Positions 1-6,419 are shown, numbered from the stretch's first letter. The stretch: 11,992 nucleotides of DNA from an uncultured Oscillospiraceae bacterium (GCA_934546685.1 CAKTEB010000072.1:1-11992), one strand, 5' to 3'. Made by a program: numbers and translations. The notes: generated by a model not told the origin, from the sequence alone.

Positions 1-1
1 A

Positions 2-27
2 CCGCTGATTTCTTGCGAAATCAGCGG
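2..27 (-). terminator. Hairpin downstream of tRNA-fMet, probable terminator
   Basis: A perfect 10-bp inverted repeat (CCGCTGATTT / AAATCAGCGG) with a 6-nt loop lies 5 bases beyond the tRNA 3' end, in the position of a rho-independent terminator for the minus-strand tRNA transcript. The T-tract that would complete it falls outside the window, so termination is inferred from the stem and its place. Confidence 0.7.
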
Positions 28-32
28 CGATT

Positions 33-109
33 TGGTTGCGGGGGCCGGATTTGAACCGACGGCCTTCGGGTTATGAGCCCGACGAGCTACCGAACTGCTC
101 CACCCCGCG
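33..109 (-). tRNA. Initiator tRNA-fMet (anticodon CAU)
   Basis: The minus strand folds into a full cloverleaf of 77 nt with CCA encoded at 33-35. The anticodon loop reads CTCATAA. Three features mark it as the initiator: an unpaired C1 opposite A72 at the end of the acceptor stem (CGCGGGG against CCCCGCA), three consecutive G-C pairs at the base of the anticodon stem (TCGGG/CCCGA), and A11 in the D stem (GAGC/GCTC). The T loop is TTCAAAT. It is transcribed from its own promoter at 143-171, with a short leader that contains a 6-bp stem (122-136, GCACTC / GAGTGC). It loads formyl-methionine for translation start. No other tRNA is seen next to it. Confidence 0.97.
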
Positions 110-142
110 ATATGAAGTTACGCACTCCTTGAGTGCATAGGT

Positions 143-171
143 ATTATAGCTGATTACTATTGATTTGTCAA
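143..171 (-). promoter_or_regulatory. Sigma-A promoter of tRNA-fMet
   Basis: Read on the minus strand, TTGACA (166-171) and TATAAT (143-148) are separated by exactly 17 bases. Both boxes are perfect consensus, as expected for a highly expressed stable-RNA gene. The predicted start is near 136, at the edge of a small 6-bp stem-loop (122-136) in the tRNA leader. Confidence 0.9.
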
Positions 172-321
172 GCGTTTTCTTGAATTTTACTTAAATTGAA
201 TTCCAACATAATGTTGATTAGTTAATATATAGATGCTTAGGAAAATAATATATGAACTTACTGTGCCTCAATGTGTACTGCGATGCGTCGAAGGCTTGCT
301 TAGTAAACGGTATTTCGCTGA

Positions 322-547
322 GCATATTTTACCTTATTTCATCAATTATATGACGGTTTCGTTTTTTATAAGGTAAAACAGCTCTCCGAAACTGTAACAC
401 CGGAGGAGCTGACCCGATATATGTGGTGGTACTATCCCGCCTCCCTCTGTCAAGGACTTGGCTGCGCCAGAACGCAAGTGTAGGCAGCATCTTCAGCGAG
501 AGGAGGGCAGTGCTGTCCAATCGCTGAAACAGCGGGGCCTATCGCCA
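322..547 (+). pseudogene. Unassigned short coding remnant
   Basis: I do not recognise a family. A plus-strand frame is open from 322 to the TAG at 481-483 and ends in an aromatic-rich stretch (MWWYYPASLCQGLG, ATG at 421-423). An overlapping frame is open from 413 to the TGA at 545-547. Neither has a ribosome-binding site or a convincing start. The amino-acid composition of the 373-483 portion looks protein-like, so this may be the tail of a decayed gene with a frameshift, but chance open frames are a real alternative. It lies between the tRNA and the relaxase remnant, at the left end of a stretch of broken genes. Confidence 0.2.
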
Positions 548-552
548 GGGCG

Positions 553-794
553 TTGAAATGCCAACTCCGGCGTAATCTCGCCCGGAACAAAGGACTGGAT
601 GATGTGGTAGCACTGTCGCTCGTCCAACTTCCCCAGTTCCCGCTTGGTATTCATCATCTGTTGGTATTCAAATCCAGAATCACAGTTCAGGTGGGCCGTG
701 AGCACCTGCTCCTGGGTCTTGTATCTCCATTCAACACATACTCGATTGCCTGTTTTAGCCCGCGGTTTCGGGCCAGAATTTTTGTGACCGCCAT
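553..794 (-). pseudogene. Relaxase (MobA/VirD2-like) N-terminal fragment, frameshifted
   Basis: From the ATG at 792-794 the minus strand begins MAVTKILARN and continues to AIEYVLNGD, the N-terminus typical of clostridial relaxases and carrying motif I with its Tyr. At about 718-721 the frame is broken (two extra bases or one lost). The next frame then reads TQEQVLTAHLNCDSGFEYQ and later CYHIIQSFVPGEITPELA, which is the conserved stretch before the catalytic core. Similarity stops near 553. The metal-binding histidine motif (motif III) and everything after it are absent, so the protein cannot nick DNA. The start overlaps the mobC stop as TGATG, the classic coupling of these genes. In intact elements this enzyme nicks oriT and leads conjugative mobilization. 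Confidence in the family is good; the function is lost. Confidence 0.72.
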
Positions 795-1101
795 CAGCGC
801 CGCCCCATGTCATAGGGCCGTTCGTAAACTCGTCCCAGCAGCTCCACGGATTCTCTGGCATCCTTCGGGGGGCAATTCCAGTATTGAGGCTTCTGGCGAT
901 TTGGTTGATGTTGTTGCCGATAGCATGGATTTCCCGACGTGGGGCCTTCATCTCGTTATCATTCCGCGCCTTGGGCGGATGCCCTTGGATCAGGCGAATC
1001 AGGTACGCGCGCTTGCTAAGGCTGCAAGCCTTGGCGTTTTCGGACAACTGTTGATATTGATCTGCGGTCATTTCAAAGTGCATATGGTGTTTTGGTTCGA
1101 T
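794..1101 (-). pseudogene. mobC: MobC-like mobilization accessory protein, frameshifted
   Basis: The frame runs EPKHHMHFEMTADQYQQL, then SLSKRAYLIRLI and EIHAIGNNINQIARSLNTG, the ribbon-helix-helix start and conserved C-terminal signature of MobC relaxosome proteins. At a G6 run on the plus strand (867-872) the frame is off by one. Adding one base restores PKDARESVELLGRVYERP and a stop at 794-796 that overlaps the relaxase start. A strong AAGGAGG site lies at 1109-1115, but the codon 7 nt downstream is ATC (1099-1101), not a start; the next ATG is at 1081-1083. So the start may also be damaged. MobC helps the relaxase open oriT. A sequencing error in the G6 run could explain the frameshift alone, but not the truncated neighbour. 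Confidence 0.7.
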
Positions 1102-1191
1102 AGTGATCCCTCCTTGCTGAATCTGGTGTTTCAGCAACATGGTCGCACTTGGGTGCCGCAGATAACTAAGTGCGTAGCAGAGCAATGAATC

Positions 1192-1211
1192 AATATTTAT
1201 CAGAAAATATT
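1192..1211. other. AT-rich dyad in the mobC upstream region
   Basis: A 7-bp inverted repeat (AATATTT / AAATATT) with a 6-nt loop sits in the AT-rich spacer between the mobC remnant and the NurA fragment. Such dyads upstream of mobC can bind the relaxosome or a repressor, but AT-rich DNA yields them by chance. I see no convincing promoter in this spacer. Confidence 0.2.
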
Positions 1212-1227
1212 CACAGTATACTATTAA

Positions 1228-1775
1228 AATTTCTTGACAAAGATTGATGATTTGATGGCGCAGCAAATTATGCGTGAAGATTTTGACTGGAACGCAGAAT
1301 TTCAAAACAGTCAAGGGGAAGTGGATCAGCACAGCGGCGTTCCTGGCCGGTTTATGCTGGTCCTGGAATTCCTAATGCTCATGTCTCTGATCCGGGAGAC
1401 GTGGCAAAATAACAGGCCCGAACTGGGGCGGACGCTGTTCCTGCATGACGGCCCTTTGAGCATCGGAGGCCGGTACGGGCATAGGATCCGGCCTATGAGT
1501 CGCTTCCTGCGAGAGGCGGAGAGAAATGAAGACCGAATCTATCTCTGCGGTGTGGAGAAGTCCGGGCGGTTTGTGCGGCACCTGCTGGCGCAGAAGATGG
1601 ACAGCCCTAAGGAAGGGATTACCTTCGCTGTTCCCGGCCATGGCTATGTGCAGGTAAATATCGATGGGCGGCCCATGGAAACGGACCATAATTATGGCGA
1701 GCGGAATGTTTTGGGCGAGCGTGTGTTTGTACTGCTGCCAGAGAACAGGCGCTATGTGCTGTCGATCCCGGCTCG
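1228..1775 (+). pseudogene. NurA-type nuclease domain, C-terminal-side fragment
   Basis: The frame (possible TTG at 1234, no ribosome-binding site; in-frame stop at 1225-1227) reads EFLMLMSLIRETW, then LFLHDGPLSIGGR, RIYLCGVEKSGRFVRH, and later NYGERNVLGERVF followed by YVLSIP. The order of an aspartate-containing hDGPL motif, an hhLhGvEKSG motif and a tYG..v.f......yvlsiP block is that of NurA nuclease domains, which act with the HerA translocase in DNA end processing and, in bacteria, in defence loci. The N-terminal portion, the C-terminal end after the SIP block, and any herA gene are missing. Near 1764-1775 the reading passes into a different frame that encodes an Abi-like piece. Confidence rests on motif order; a profile search would settle it. 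Confidence 0.55.
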
Positions 1776-2091
1776 GAGCGGTTTGCGGATGTGTATGACC
1801 AGGTGCTGGATCACTATAAGGAGTACGCGGTGGAGGAGATACCTGGACTGAGCAAAACGAAGCGCCAGGCGGCGGAGAATGAATATCGGGCGGCGATCCT
1901 ATATCGACTGCGGCTCCGGAACCAACTCAATGCAGTCGTGGCGAATGCTTTTTCCAGTGGAAACCGTATTGCTGTGCACTACTTAAGACGCGGGCAGGAG
2001 CTCCCCATGTGGGCTATGTTTGAGCTCATTAGCCTGGGGAGCTGCGGCACTTTACGCCGAAACAGAAGACGGTATTTTGCGACGATTCCAA
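1764..2091 (+). pseudogene. Abi-family (Abi_2-like) protein fragment
   Basis: One frame runs SERFADVYDQVLDHYKEY, RAAILYRLRLRNQL and NRIAVHYLRRGQELPMWA followed by MFELISLG. The pattern HY(x4-6)LPxWxxFExxSLG is the hallmark of Abi_2 (AbiD/AbiF-type) abortive-infection proteins. At a G4 run (2036-2039) the frame appears shifted by one base; the next frame gives LYAETEDGILRRF, which fits the G-x-LxxLY continuation of the family. The similarity ends near 2091, where the opposite-strand PIN fragment ends too. The N-terminal third and the C-terminal RNxxxH region are absent. The first 30 or so residues are less typical, so the upstream boundary is uncertain. The piece is out of frame with the NurA fragment to its left. 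Confidence 0.5.
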
Positions 2092-2093
2092 AT

Positions 2094-2236
2094 GTACATA
2101 CTAATTGCGCATATGTAATTGCCGAAATAAAAAGCTTGTATCCTTCCGATACAATTCGCTGGACATATCCGCTGTTGGAATCTAACATGATCTTTATCGC
2201 AACGCTTGTATCTAACATGAATCTGGATAATCTCAC
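2094..2236 (-). pseudogene. PIN-domain (VapC-like) toxin, N-terminal fragment
   Basis: The minus strand encodes RFMLDTSVAIKIM, with the first acidic residue of a PIN domain, and continues to YKLFISAITYAQL, matching the SxITxxEL segment that carries the second conserved acidic region in intact PIN proteins (here Gln replaces the Glu). After that, similarity ends and the frame runs into the Abi piece on the other strand. The later catalytic Asp residues are lost. A strong AGGAGG (2256-2261) and a promoter (2269-2296) precede it, but the codon at the right distance is GTC (2246-2248); in-frame GTG (2234-2236) and ATG (2216-2218) follow. No vapB antitoxin gene is seen upstream. VapC toxins are RNases; this remnant should be inactive. 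Confidence 0.55.
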
Positions 2237-2268
2237 TATCTCCGTGACTCTTCGACCTCCTGGTATTA

Positions 2269-2296
2269 AGTATACCAATGTACAAATAAATGTAAA
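2269..2296 (-). promoter_or_regulatory. Promoter upstream of the PIN fragment
   Basis: On the minus strand TTTACA (2291-2296) and TATACT (2269-2274) are 16 bases apart, each one mismatch from consensus, and an AGGAGG follows 7 bases after the -10 box. The start would lie almost on the ribosome-binding site, giving a near-leaderless message. Retention of this promoter suggests the break is recent. Confidence 0.45.
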
Positions 2297-2383
2297 GTAA
2301 AATGTTGATTATAATTTATATTACGCGGGCGTAAATTGCGATAGACATCTTAATGGAGCAATCATAAAGAGTTGCTGGGGCTG

Positions 2384-2428
2384 GCATTCTGTAGGCTGAA
2401 GGGAGGCGCTTTCTGAGGCGCAGAATGC
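2384..2428. repeat. Imperfect hairpin next to the operon terminator
   Basis: GCATTCTG (2384-2391) pairs with CAGAATGC (2421-2428) around a 29-nt interior that can itself pair GCGC with GCGC. It lies three bases from the 2432-2480 hairpin. In the gene-free spacer 2297-2499 these two structures are the only notable content. It could be a second termination or mRNA-end structure. Confidence 0.4.
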
Positions 2429-2431
2429 AGC

Positions 2432-2480
2432 GAAATCCGCTTGCGTGTGAGGCTTACTATGGCCTCTGCAAGCGGATTTC
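2432..2480. terminator. Long-stem hairpin after the ABC/flavodoxin operon
   Basis: A perfect 13-bp stem (GAAATCCGCTTGC / GCAAGCGGATTTC) encloses a second short stem (GAGGC 2449-2453 / GCCTC 2462-2466). It begins 19 bases past the stop of the flavodoxin-like gene, on the operon's 3' side. No long T-run follows on either strand, though TTTC repeats the stem end, so it may act as a weak or bidirectional terminator or as an mRNA 3' end stabiliser. Confidence 0.65.
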
Positions 2481-2499
2481 TTCATCCTGTTATTCCCGA

Positions 2500-3411
2500 T
2501 TAGCTAATGCAGGTATACATGGCGTAAGGCGGTCTGGGATCCCCGGAGGTGGTGAGGAAATAATCCTCAATGATCTCCGCCATGAAGATCTTGGCCTTGG
2601 TGAGATCCCGCTTGGAGGGGCGCTTTGCCATGTCGTAGTGCCAGAAGGTGGAGCCGGGCTTTCCGATGCCCAGGGGATCGTTGCCCTCCAGCATGGAGTA
2701 GTCATCCTCTACGGCCATATACTTCTCTACCACGGCTTTTTTCTTGGGATCGGAGGTGAATTCCTCGGCTTCGGGCTCCAGACTCCAGCGCTGGAGCATG
2801 GCCTGGGCGTCAGCAATATTCATGCCCAGTTCCTTGGCGCAGCCGTCCACCGCGTCGTGACGCATTTCCTTACCGGGGCAGGCAAACCGGCCCACGGTGC
2901 GGACGCCGTTGACCCGCAGCAGCTCCTCCAGGACGCCCAGGGTGCCGCGGCATTCGGGCTCGCCCACGCCGCTGCCGCCATAGGTGGTGTAAACCACGCC
3001 GTAGATGGTGGGCTGATTGTCGCCCTTGGCTCCGGGGGAGCCGGTGGCCACGGAGGGGTTGACGATACCGGGAATGCCGGAATGACGGTTCAGCCGCTCC
3101 ATGGGATTGAGTTCGGGATCACCGGGATTGGAGGGGTTCGAGGTGGTGCCCATAATGGTCTTGCCGCCGGTGAGGCCCAGCAGCTGATAGACTGCCTTAT
3201 AGGGCAGACCCGCCACGATCAGGGAGCCCAGCACCACAATGTCATACTCCCAGAAGTATACGGGATCCTTGACCCAGTCCTTGCCAGGAGTGATCTTTTC
3301 GCAGCGGGTCTCAAAGCCATACTCCTCCAGCACTTCCGCCATGGCCTTGCCGACCATTTCGGTGTTGCCGGTGAGGGAGCCGTAGAGCACTACGGCCTTT
3401 CTTTTTTTCAT
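2500..3411 (-). CDS. Flavodoxin-like protein, long variant with insertion
   Basis: A 303-residue protein, last gene of the importer operon, with ATG at 3409-3411 after an AAGGAGG (3420-3426). The N-terminus has a beta strand (AVVLYG) and the FMN phosphate-binding loop SLTGNT (12-17), then YDIVVLGS (56-63), as in flavodoxins. Residues about 84-133 form a Gly/Pro/Asn-rich insertion (TTSNPSNPGDPELNP and on), after which VVYTTYGGSGVGEPECRG (139-156), a helix and RTVGRFACPGKEM (171-183) resume the fold. The C-terminal 110 residues are acidic and end in a Tyr/Trp/Pro-rich tail. Ordinary flavodoxins have 140-180 residues. It probably binds FMN and carries electrons or modifies a substrate in the cytoplasm; no signal peptide is seen. 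The partner and reaction are unknown. Confidence 0.85.
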   Translation of the reverse strand: MKKRKAVVLYGSLTGNTEMVGKAMAEVLEEYGFETRCEKITPGKDWVKDPVYFWEYDIVVLGSLIVAGLPYKAVYQLLGLTGGKTIMGTTSNPSNPGDPELNPMERLNRHSGIPGIVNPSVATGSPGAKGDNQPTIYGVVYTTYGGSGVGEPECRGTLGVLEELLRVNGVRTVGRFACPGKEMRHDAVDGCAKELGMNIADAQAMLQRWSLEPEAEEFTSDPKKKAVVEKYMAVEDDYSMLEGNDPLGIGKPGSTFWHYDMAKRPSKRDLTKAKIFMAEIIEDYFLTTSGDPRPPYAMYTCIS

Positions 3412-3462
3412 TGGAATAACCTCCTTCGTTTTACCTGCCGCACAGACGGCGACGGGGAATGC

Positions 3463-4425
3463 TTACTGATTGACGAGCTCCCTGGTGCGGAAGCATGCCA
3501 CCTGATGGCCTGGCTGGAGCTCCTCCAGCGGGGGCTGCTGGGCGTGGCACTGCTCCGTGGCATAGGGACAGCGGGACGCAAAGCGGCAGCAGGCCTTGGG
3601 CTCCACCGGAGAGGTGAGCTCTCCCTGCATGATGATTCGCTTCTTGTGGACATCTAGACTGGGAATCGGAATGGCGGACAGCAGCCCCTTGGTATAGGGG
3701 TGCAGAGGCTGCTCAAAAAGCTCGTCCGCTTCGCATTTTTCCACCACGGTACCCAGGTACATTACCAAGATCTCGTTGGAGATGTGCTTGACCACTGATA
3801 GGTCGTGGGTAATGAAGATGTAGGTGAGGCCCTTTTCCTCCTGGAGATCCTGAAGCAGATTTAGGATTTGTGCCTGAATGGACACATCCAGGGCGGACAC
3901 AGGCTCGTCACAGACGATGAACCGAGGCTCCAGAGACAGGGCGCGGGCAATGCCGATGCGCTGCCGCCGACCGCCGTCCAGCTCGTGGGGATAGGCGTAG
4001 GCCAGCCGCCGCGCCAGGCCCACGGTGTCCATGAGAGAGAATACCTGCTTTTGCAAGTCCTCCTTGGATTTTGCCAGCTTGTAGATTCGGATGGGATCCG
4101 CGATGAGATCAAAGACGCACATGCGGGGATTCAGGGAGGAGAAGGGATCCTGGAAAATCAGCTGCATGTCCCTGCGCAGGGCTTTCCGCTTGCGGCCGGA
4201 GGCACTGGTGATCTCCTGACCATCAAAGGTGATGGAGCCTTCGGTGGCATCCAGCAGTCCCAGAACAACGCGACCCAAGGTGGATTTCCCGCAGCCAGAC
4301 TCTCCTACCACGCCCAGCGTCTGCCCCTGGGGGATGGAGAAGGACACGTCGTCCACGGCATGAAGCATACCGGCAGGGGTCTTAAAGTACTTTTTCAGAT
4401 GAGAAACTTCCAGCAGATCACTCAC
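3463..4425 (-). CDS. Peptide-type ABC importer ATPase, OppF/DppF-like
   Basis: A 320-residue ATPase, one of two nucleotide-binding subunits of the importer. Walker A is GESGCGKST (41-49), Q-loop FQDP (91-94), Walker B FIVCDE (169-174), D-loop SALD (177-180) and switch His207 in FITHDL. The signature loop reads LDGGRRQR (149-156) rather than LSGGQRQR: Asp stands for the usual Ser and Arg for Gln. The C-terminal oligopeptide-type extension carries HPYTKGLL and a Cys cluster (279, 280, 286, 293, 311) in the pattern C-RFASRCPYATEQC, which in related proteins can bind an iron-sulfur cluster. The start is GTG (4423-4425), which overlaps the stop of the upstream ATPase as GTGA and follows an AAGGAGG at 7 nt. 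Substrate cannot be read from the ATPase. Confidence 0.95.
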   Translation of the reverse strand: MSDLLEVSHLKKYFKTPAGMLHAVDDVSFSIPQGQTLGVVGESGCGKSTLGRVVLGLLDATEGSITFDGQEITSASGRKRKALRRDMQLIFQDPFSSLNPRMCVFDLIADPIRIYKLAKSKEDLQKQVFSLMDTVGLARRLAYAYPHELDGGRRQRIGIARALSLEPRFIVCDEPVSALDVSIQAQILNLLQDLQEEKGLTYIFITHDLSVVKHISNEILVMYLGTVVEKCEADELFEQPLHPYTKGLLSAIPIPSLDVHKKRIIMQGELTSPVEPKACCRFASRCPYATEQCHAQQPPLEELQPGHQVACFRTRELVNQ

Positions 4426-5495
4426 AGCGCTGCCTCCTTCCCAAGAATGTCGTTTCCGGGATTGGATACCGGAAGCCCTTTTTCATAGGCGTTTTCGTTG
4501 ACGGCCTCATCTGGGAAATAGAGGCCCAGACCCTTGCCTGCGTGGCTGCACCGGCAGAAGTGACCGGGTTCAAGCTCTCGGAATTCTGGGGCGGTTTTGG
4601 CACAGGATTCGTCGGCATAGGGACAGCGGGGGTGGAAGGCGCAGCCGGTGGGCAAATTGGCAGGATCGGGCATCAACCCGCGGATGGGCTGGAGCCGCCG
4701 GATCTTTTTATCCAGGGAGGGCAGAGAGTTGAACAGTCCCTTGGTGTAGGGGTGGGCGGTACGCCGGAAGATATCTTCAATGGTGCCGCTTTCTACGATT
4801 TTGCCCGCATACATGACAGCTACCTTGTTGCAGGTTTCTGCCACAACGCCGAGATCGTGGGTAATGAGAATCATGGAAGTTCCGAATTCGTCCTTGAGGC
4901 CCTTCATCATGTCCAGTACCTGGGCCTGAATGGTAACGTCCAGGGCGGTGGTGGGCTCATCAGCCAGCAGAAGATTAGGGTTGCAGGCCAGAGCCATGGC
5001 AATAACCACCCGCTGCTTCATGCCCCCAGAGAATTGATGGGGAAAATCCTTGCCCCGGCTGGCGGGAATGCCGACCTTCTCCAGCATCTCCAGCGCCCGG
5101 GTAATGGATTCGGCCTTGGAACATTTGCTGTGGAGGCGAATGACCTCGGCGATTTGCTCGTCGGCCCGCAGCACCGGGTTTAGTGCGGTCATGGGATCCT
5201 GAAAAATCATGGAGATTTGGCCGCCGCGGATCTTCTGCATTTCCTTTTCGCTTTTTTTCAGCAGATCCTCGCCGTTATAGAGAATTTCACCGGAGATGAT
5301 CTTGCCGGGGGGATTGGGAATCAGCCGAAGGATCCCCTTTGCGGTAGTGGTTTTCCCTGCGCCGGTCTCGCCTACAAGGCCTAGGGTGTCGCCCCGTTCC
5401 AGCTTCAGGTCTACGCCGCCTACCGCAGCAACATCGCCGTCGTCCGTATAGAAATGGATGGCCAGATCTCGAATTTCCAGTATGTAATCGTTCAT
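4422..5495 (-). CDS. Peptide-type ABC importer ATPase, OppD/DppD-like
   Basis: A 357-residue ATPase, the partner of the following OppF-like subunit. It shows Walker A GETGAGKT (42-49), Q-loop FQDP (98-101), canonical signature FSGGMKQR (155-162), Walker B LLLADE (175-180) and His213 in LITHDL. HPYTKGL (248-254) and the cysteines of GCAFHPRCPYADESC (284-298) plus C314 and C316 belong to the oligopeptide-transporter C-terminal domain. The tail past about residue 320 is a 37-residue extension of low conservation. ATG at 5493-5495 is preceded by GAGGAGG at 7 nt. It sits 12 nt after the permease C gene. Together the two ATPases power import by closing and reopening the membrane subunits on ATP binding and hydrolysis. 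Confidence 0.96.
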   Translation of the reverse strand: MNDYILEIRDLAIHFYTDDGDVAAVGGVDLKLERGDTLGLVGETGAGKTTTAKGILRLIPNPPGKIISGEILYNGEDLLKKSEKEMQKIRGGQISMIFQDPMTALNPVLRADEQIAEVIRLHSKCSKAESITRALEMLEKVGIPASRGKDFPHQFSGGMKQRVVIAMALACNPNLLLADEPTTALDVTIQAQVLDMMKGLKDEFGTSMILITHDLGVVAETCNKVAVMYAGKIVESGTIEDIFRRTAHPYTKGLFNSLPSLDKKIRRLQPIRGLMPDPANLPTGCAFHPRCPYADESCAKTAPEFRELEPGHFCRCSHAGKGLGLYFPDEAVNENAYEKGLPVSNPGNDILGKEAAL

Positions 5496-5507
5496 ATCCA
5501 GACCTCC

Positions 5508-6419
5508 TCAGGTTTTCAGCTTGGGATCCAGTGCATCCCGCAGACCGTCGCCAAACAGGTTAAAGCCAAACAGCGTCAGCATAATGGCAAAACCTGGGAA
5601 GGTGACAATGGGCCAGAACGAGCGGATCAGTGCCCGTCCAGCAGAGAGCATGGAACCCCATTCGGGGGTGGGCGGCTGTACGCCCAGACCGATGAAGGAC
5701 AGCGACGAAATCATCAGAATGCAGCCGCCGATGCGCAGGGTGGATTCCACGATTACCGGGGAGAGAATATTGGGGACGATCTGCCGGAACATAATCCGCA
5801 GATCCGATGCGCCGGTGGCGCGGGCAGCCTCAACATATTCCTGCTCGCGGATGGACAATACCAGCGCCCGAAGCAATCGCGCATAGCCGGGAACGCAGCC
5901 GATGCCGATAGCAATGGCGGTGTTCAATACGCCGGAGCCCAGGGCTGCGGAGATACATACCGCCAGAAGAAAGCCGGGAATGGCCATGACGATATCCATG
6001 ATCCGCATGACTGCGCCGTCATAGATGCCGCCAAAGTATCCGGCAGAGATTCCCAGAATACCGCCTACTATCAGACCGAATACGATGGACAGGATGGCTA
6101 CCAGAAGGGAAACCCGACCGCCGTAAATAATACGGGAGAGAATATCGCGACCGTAGTCATCGGTACCCAGAAGATGCTCCCGGCTGGGCCAGGCCTTCAT
6201 GTTGGCGAGGTCCTGCTGGGCATAGTCGTAGGGGGCAATGAAGTTGGCGAAAATGGCGGAGAGCACCAGGACAAGCACGATAATCAGCCCCAGCATAGCC
6301 AGCTTATTCCGGCGAAGCCTACGCCAGATGTCCCAGAACTGACTGCGCTTTTTGAGATCCTCCAGCTCCGGGCTCTGGTTTACAGCTCCGGCCTGGGTCT
6401 GGGTAGATACACGACTCAT
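5508..6419 (-). CDS. Peptide-type ABC importer permease, OppC/DppC-like
   Basis: A 303-residue inner-membrane subunit. A charged cytoplasmic N-terminus with RRLRRNKLAMLGL is typical of OppC/DppC, followed by a first membrane helix (about 41-62), the conserved HLLGTDDYGRDILSR (82-96) and five further hydrophobic segments. The EAA loop that docks on the ATPase is EAARATGASDLRIMFR (197-212). GLGVQPPTPEWG (244-255) is another family signature. The ATG overlaps the stop of the upstream permease gene as ATGA (6416-6419), so the two permeases are probably translated in a coupled way and form the heterodimeric channel. The family length is close to 300 residues, so this is complete. Confidence 0.96.
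   Translation of the reverse strand: MSRVSTQTQAGAVNQSPELEDLKKRSQFWDIWRRLRRNKLAMLGLIIVLVLVLSAIFANFIAPYDYAQQDLANMKAWPSREHLLGTDDYGRDILSRIIYGGRVSLLVAILSIVFGLIVGGILGISAGYFGGIYDGAVMRIMDIVMAIPGFLLAVCISAALGSGVLNTAIAIGIGCVPGYARLLRALVLSIREQEYVEAARATGASDLRIMFRQIVPNILSPVIVESTLRIGGCILMISSLSFIGLGVQPPTPEWGSMLSAGRALIRSFWPIVTFPGFAIMLTLFGFNLFGDGLRDALDPKLKT

Noticed and set aside
33..109. tRNA-fMet 3' end as an attachment site for the broken-gene stretch
   Set aside because: No second copy of the tRNA 3' end is present in the window, no integrase is seen, and the fragments lie on the 5' (promoter) side of the tRNA.
553..1188. 211-codon plus-strand open frame over the mob region
   Set aside because: The minus strand carries recognisable MobC and relaxase motifs here; the plus frame has no family resemblance or ribosome-binding site.
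2425..3657. 410-codon plus-strand open frame across the flavodoxin-like gene and the end of the OppF-like gene
   Set aside because: It crosses two well-supported minus-strand genes and has His/Gly/Leu-rich shadow composition.
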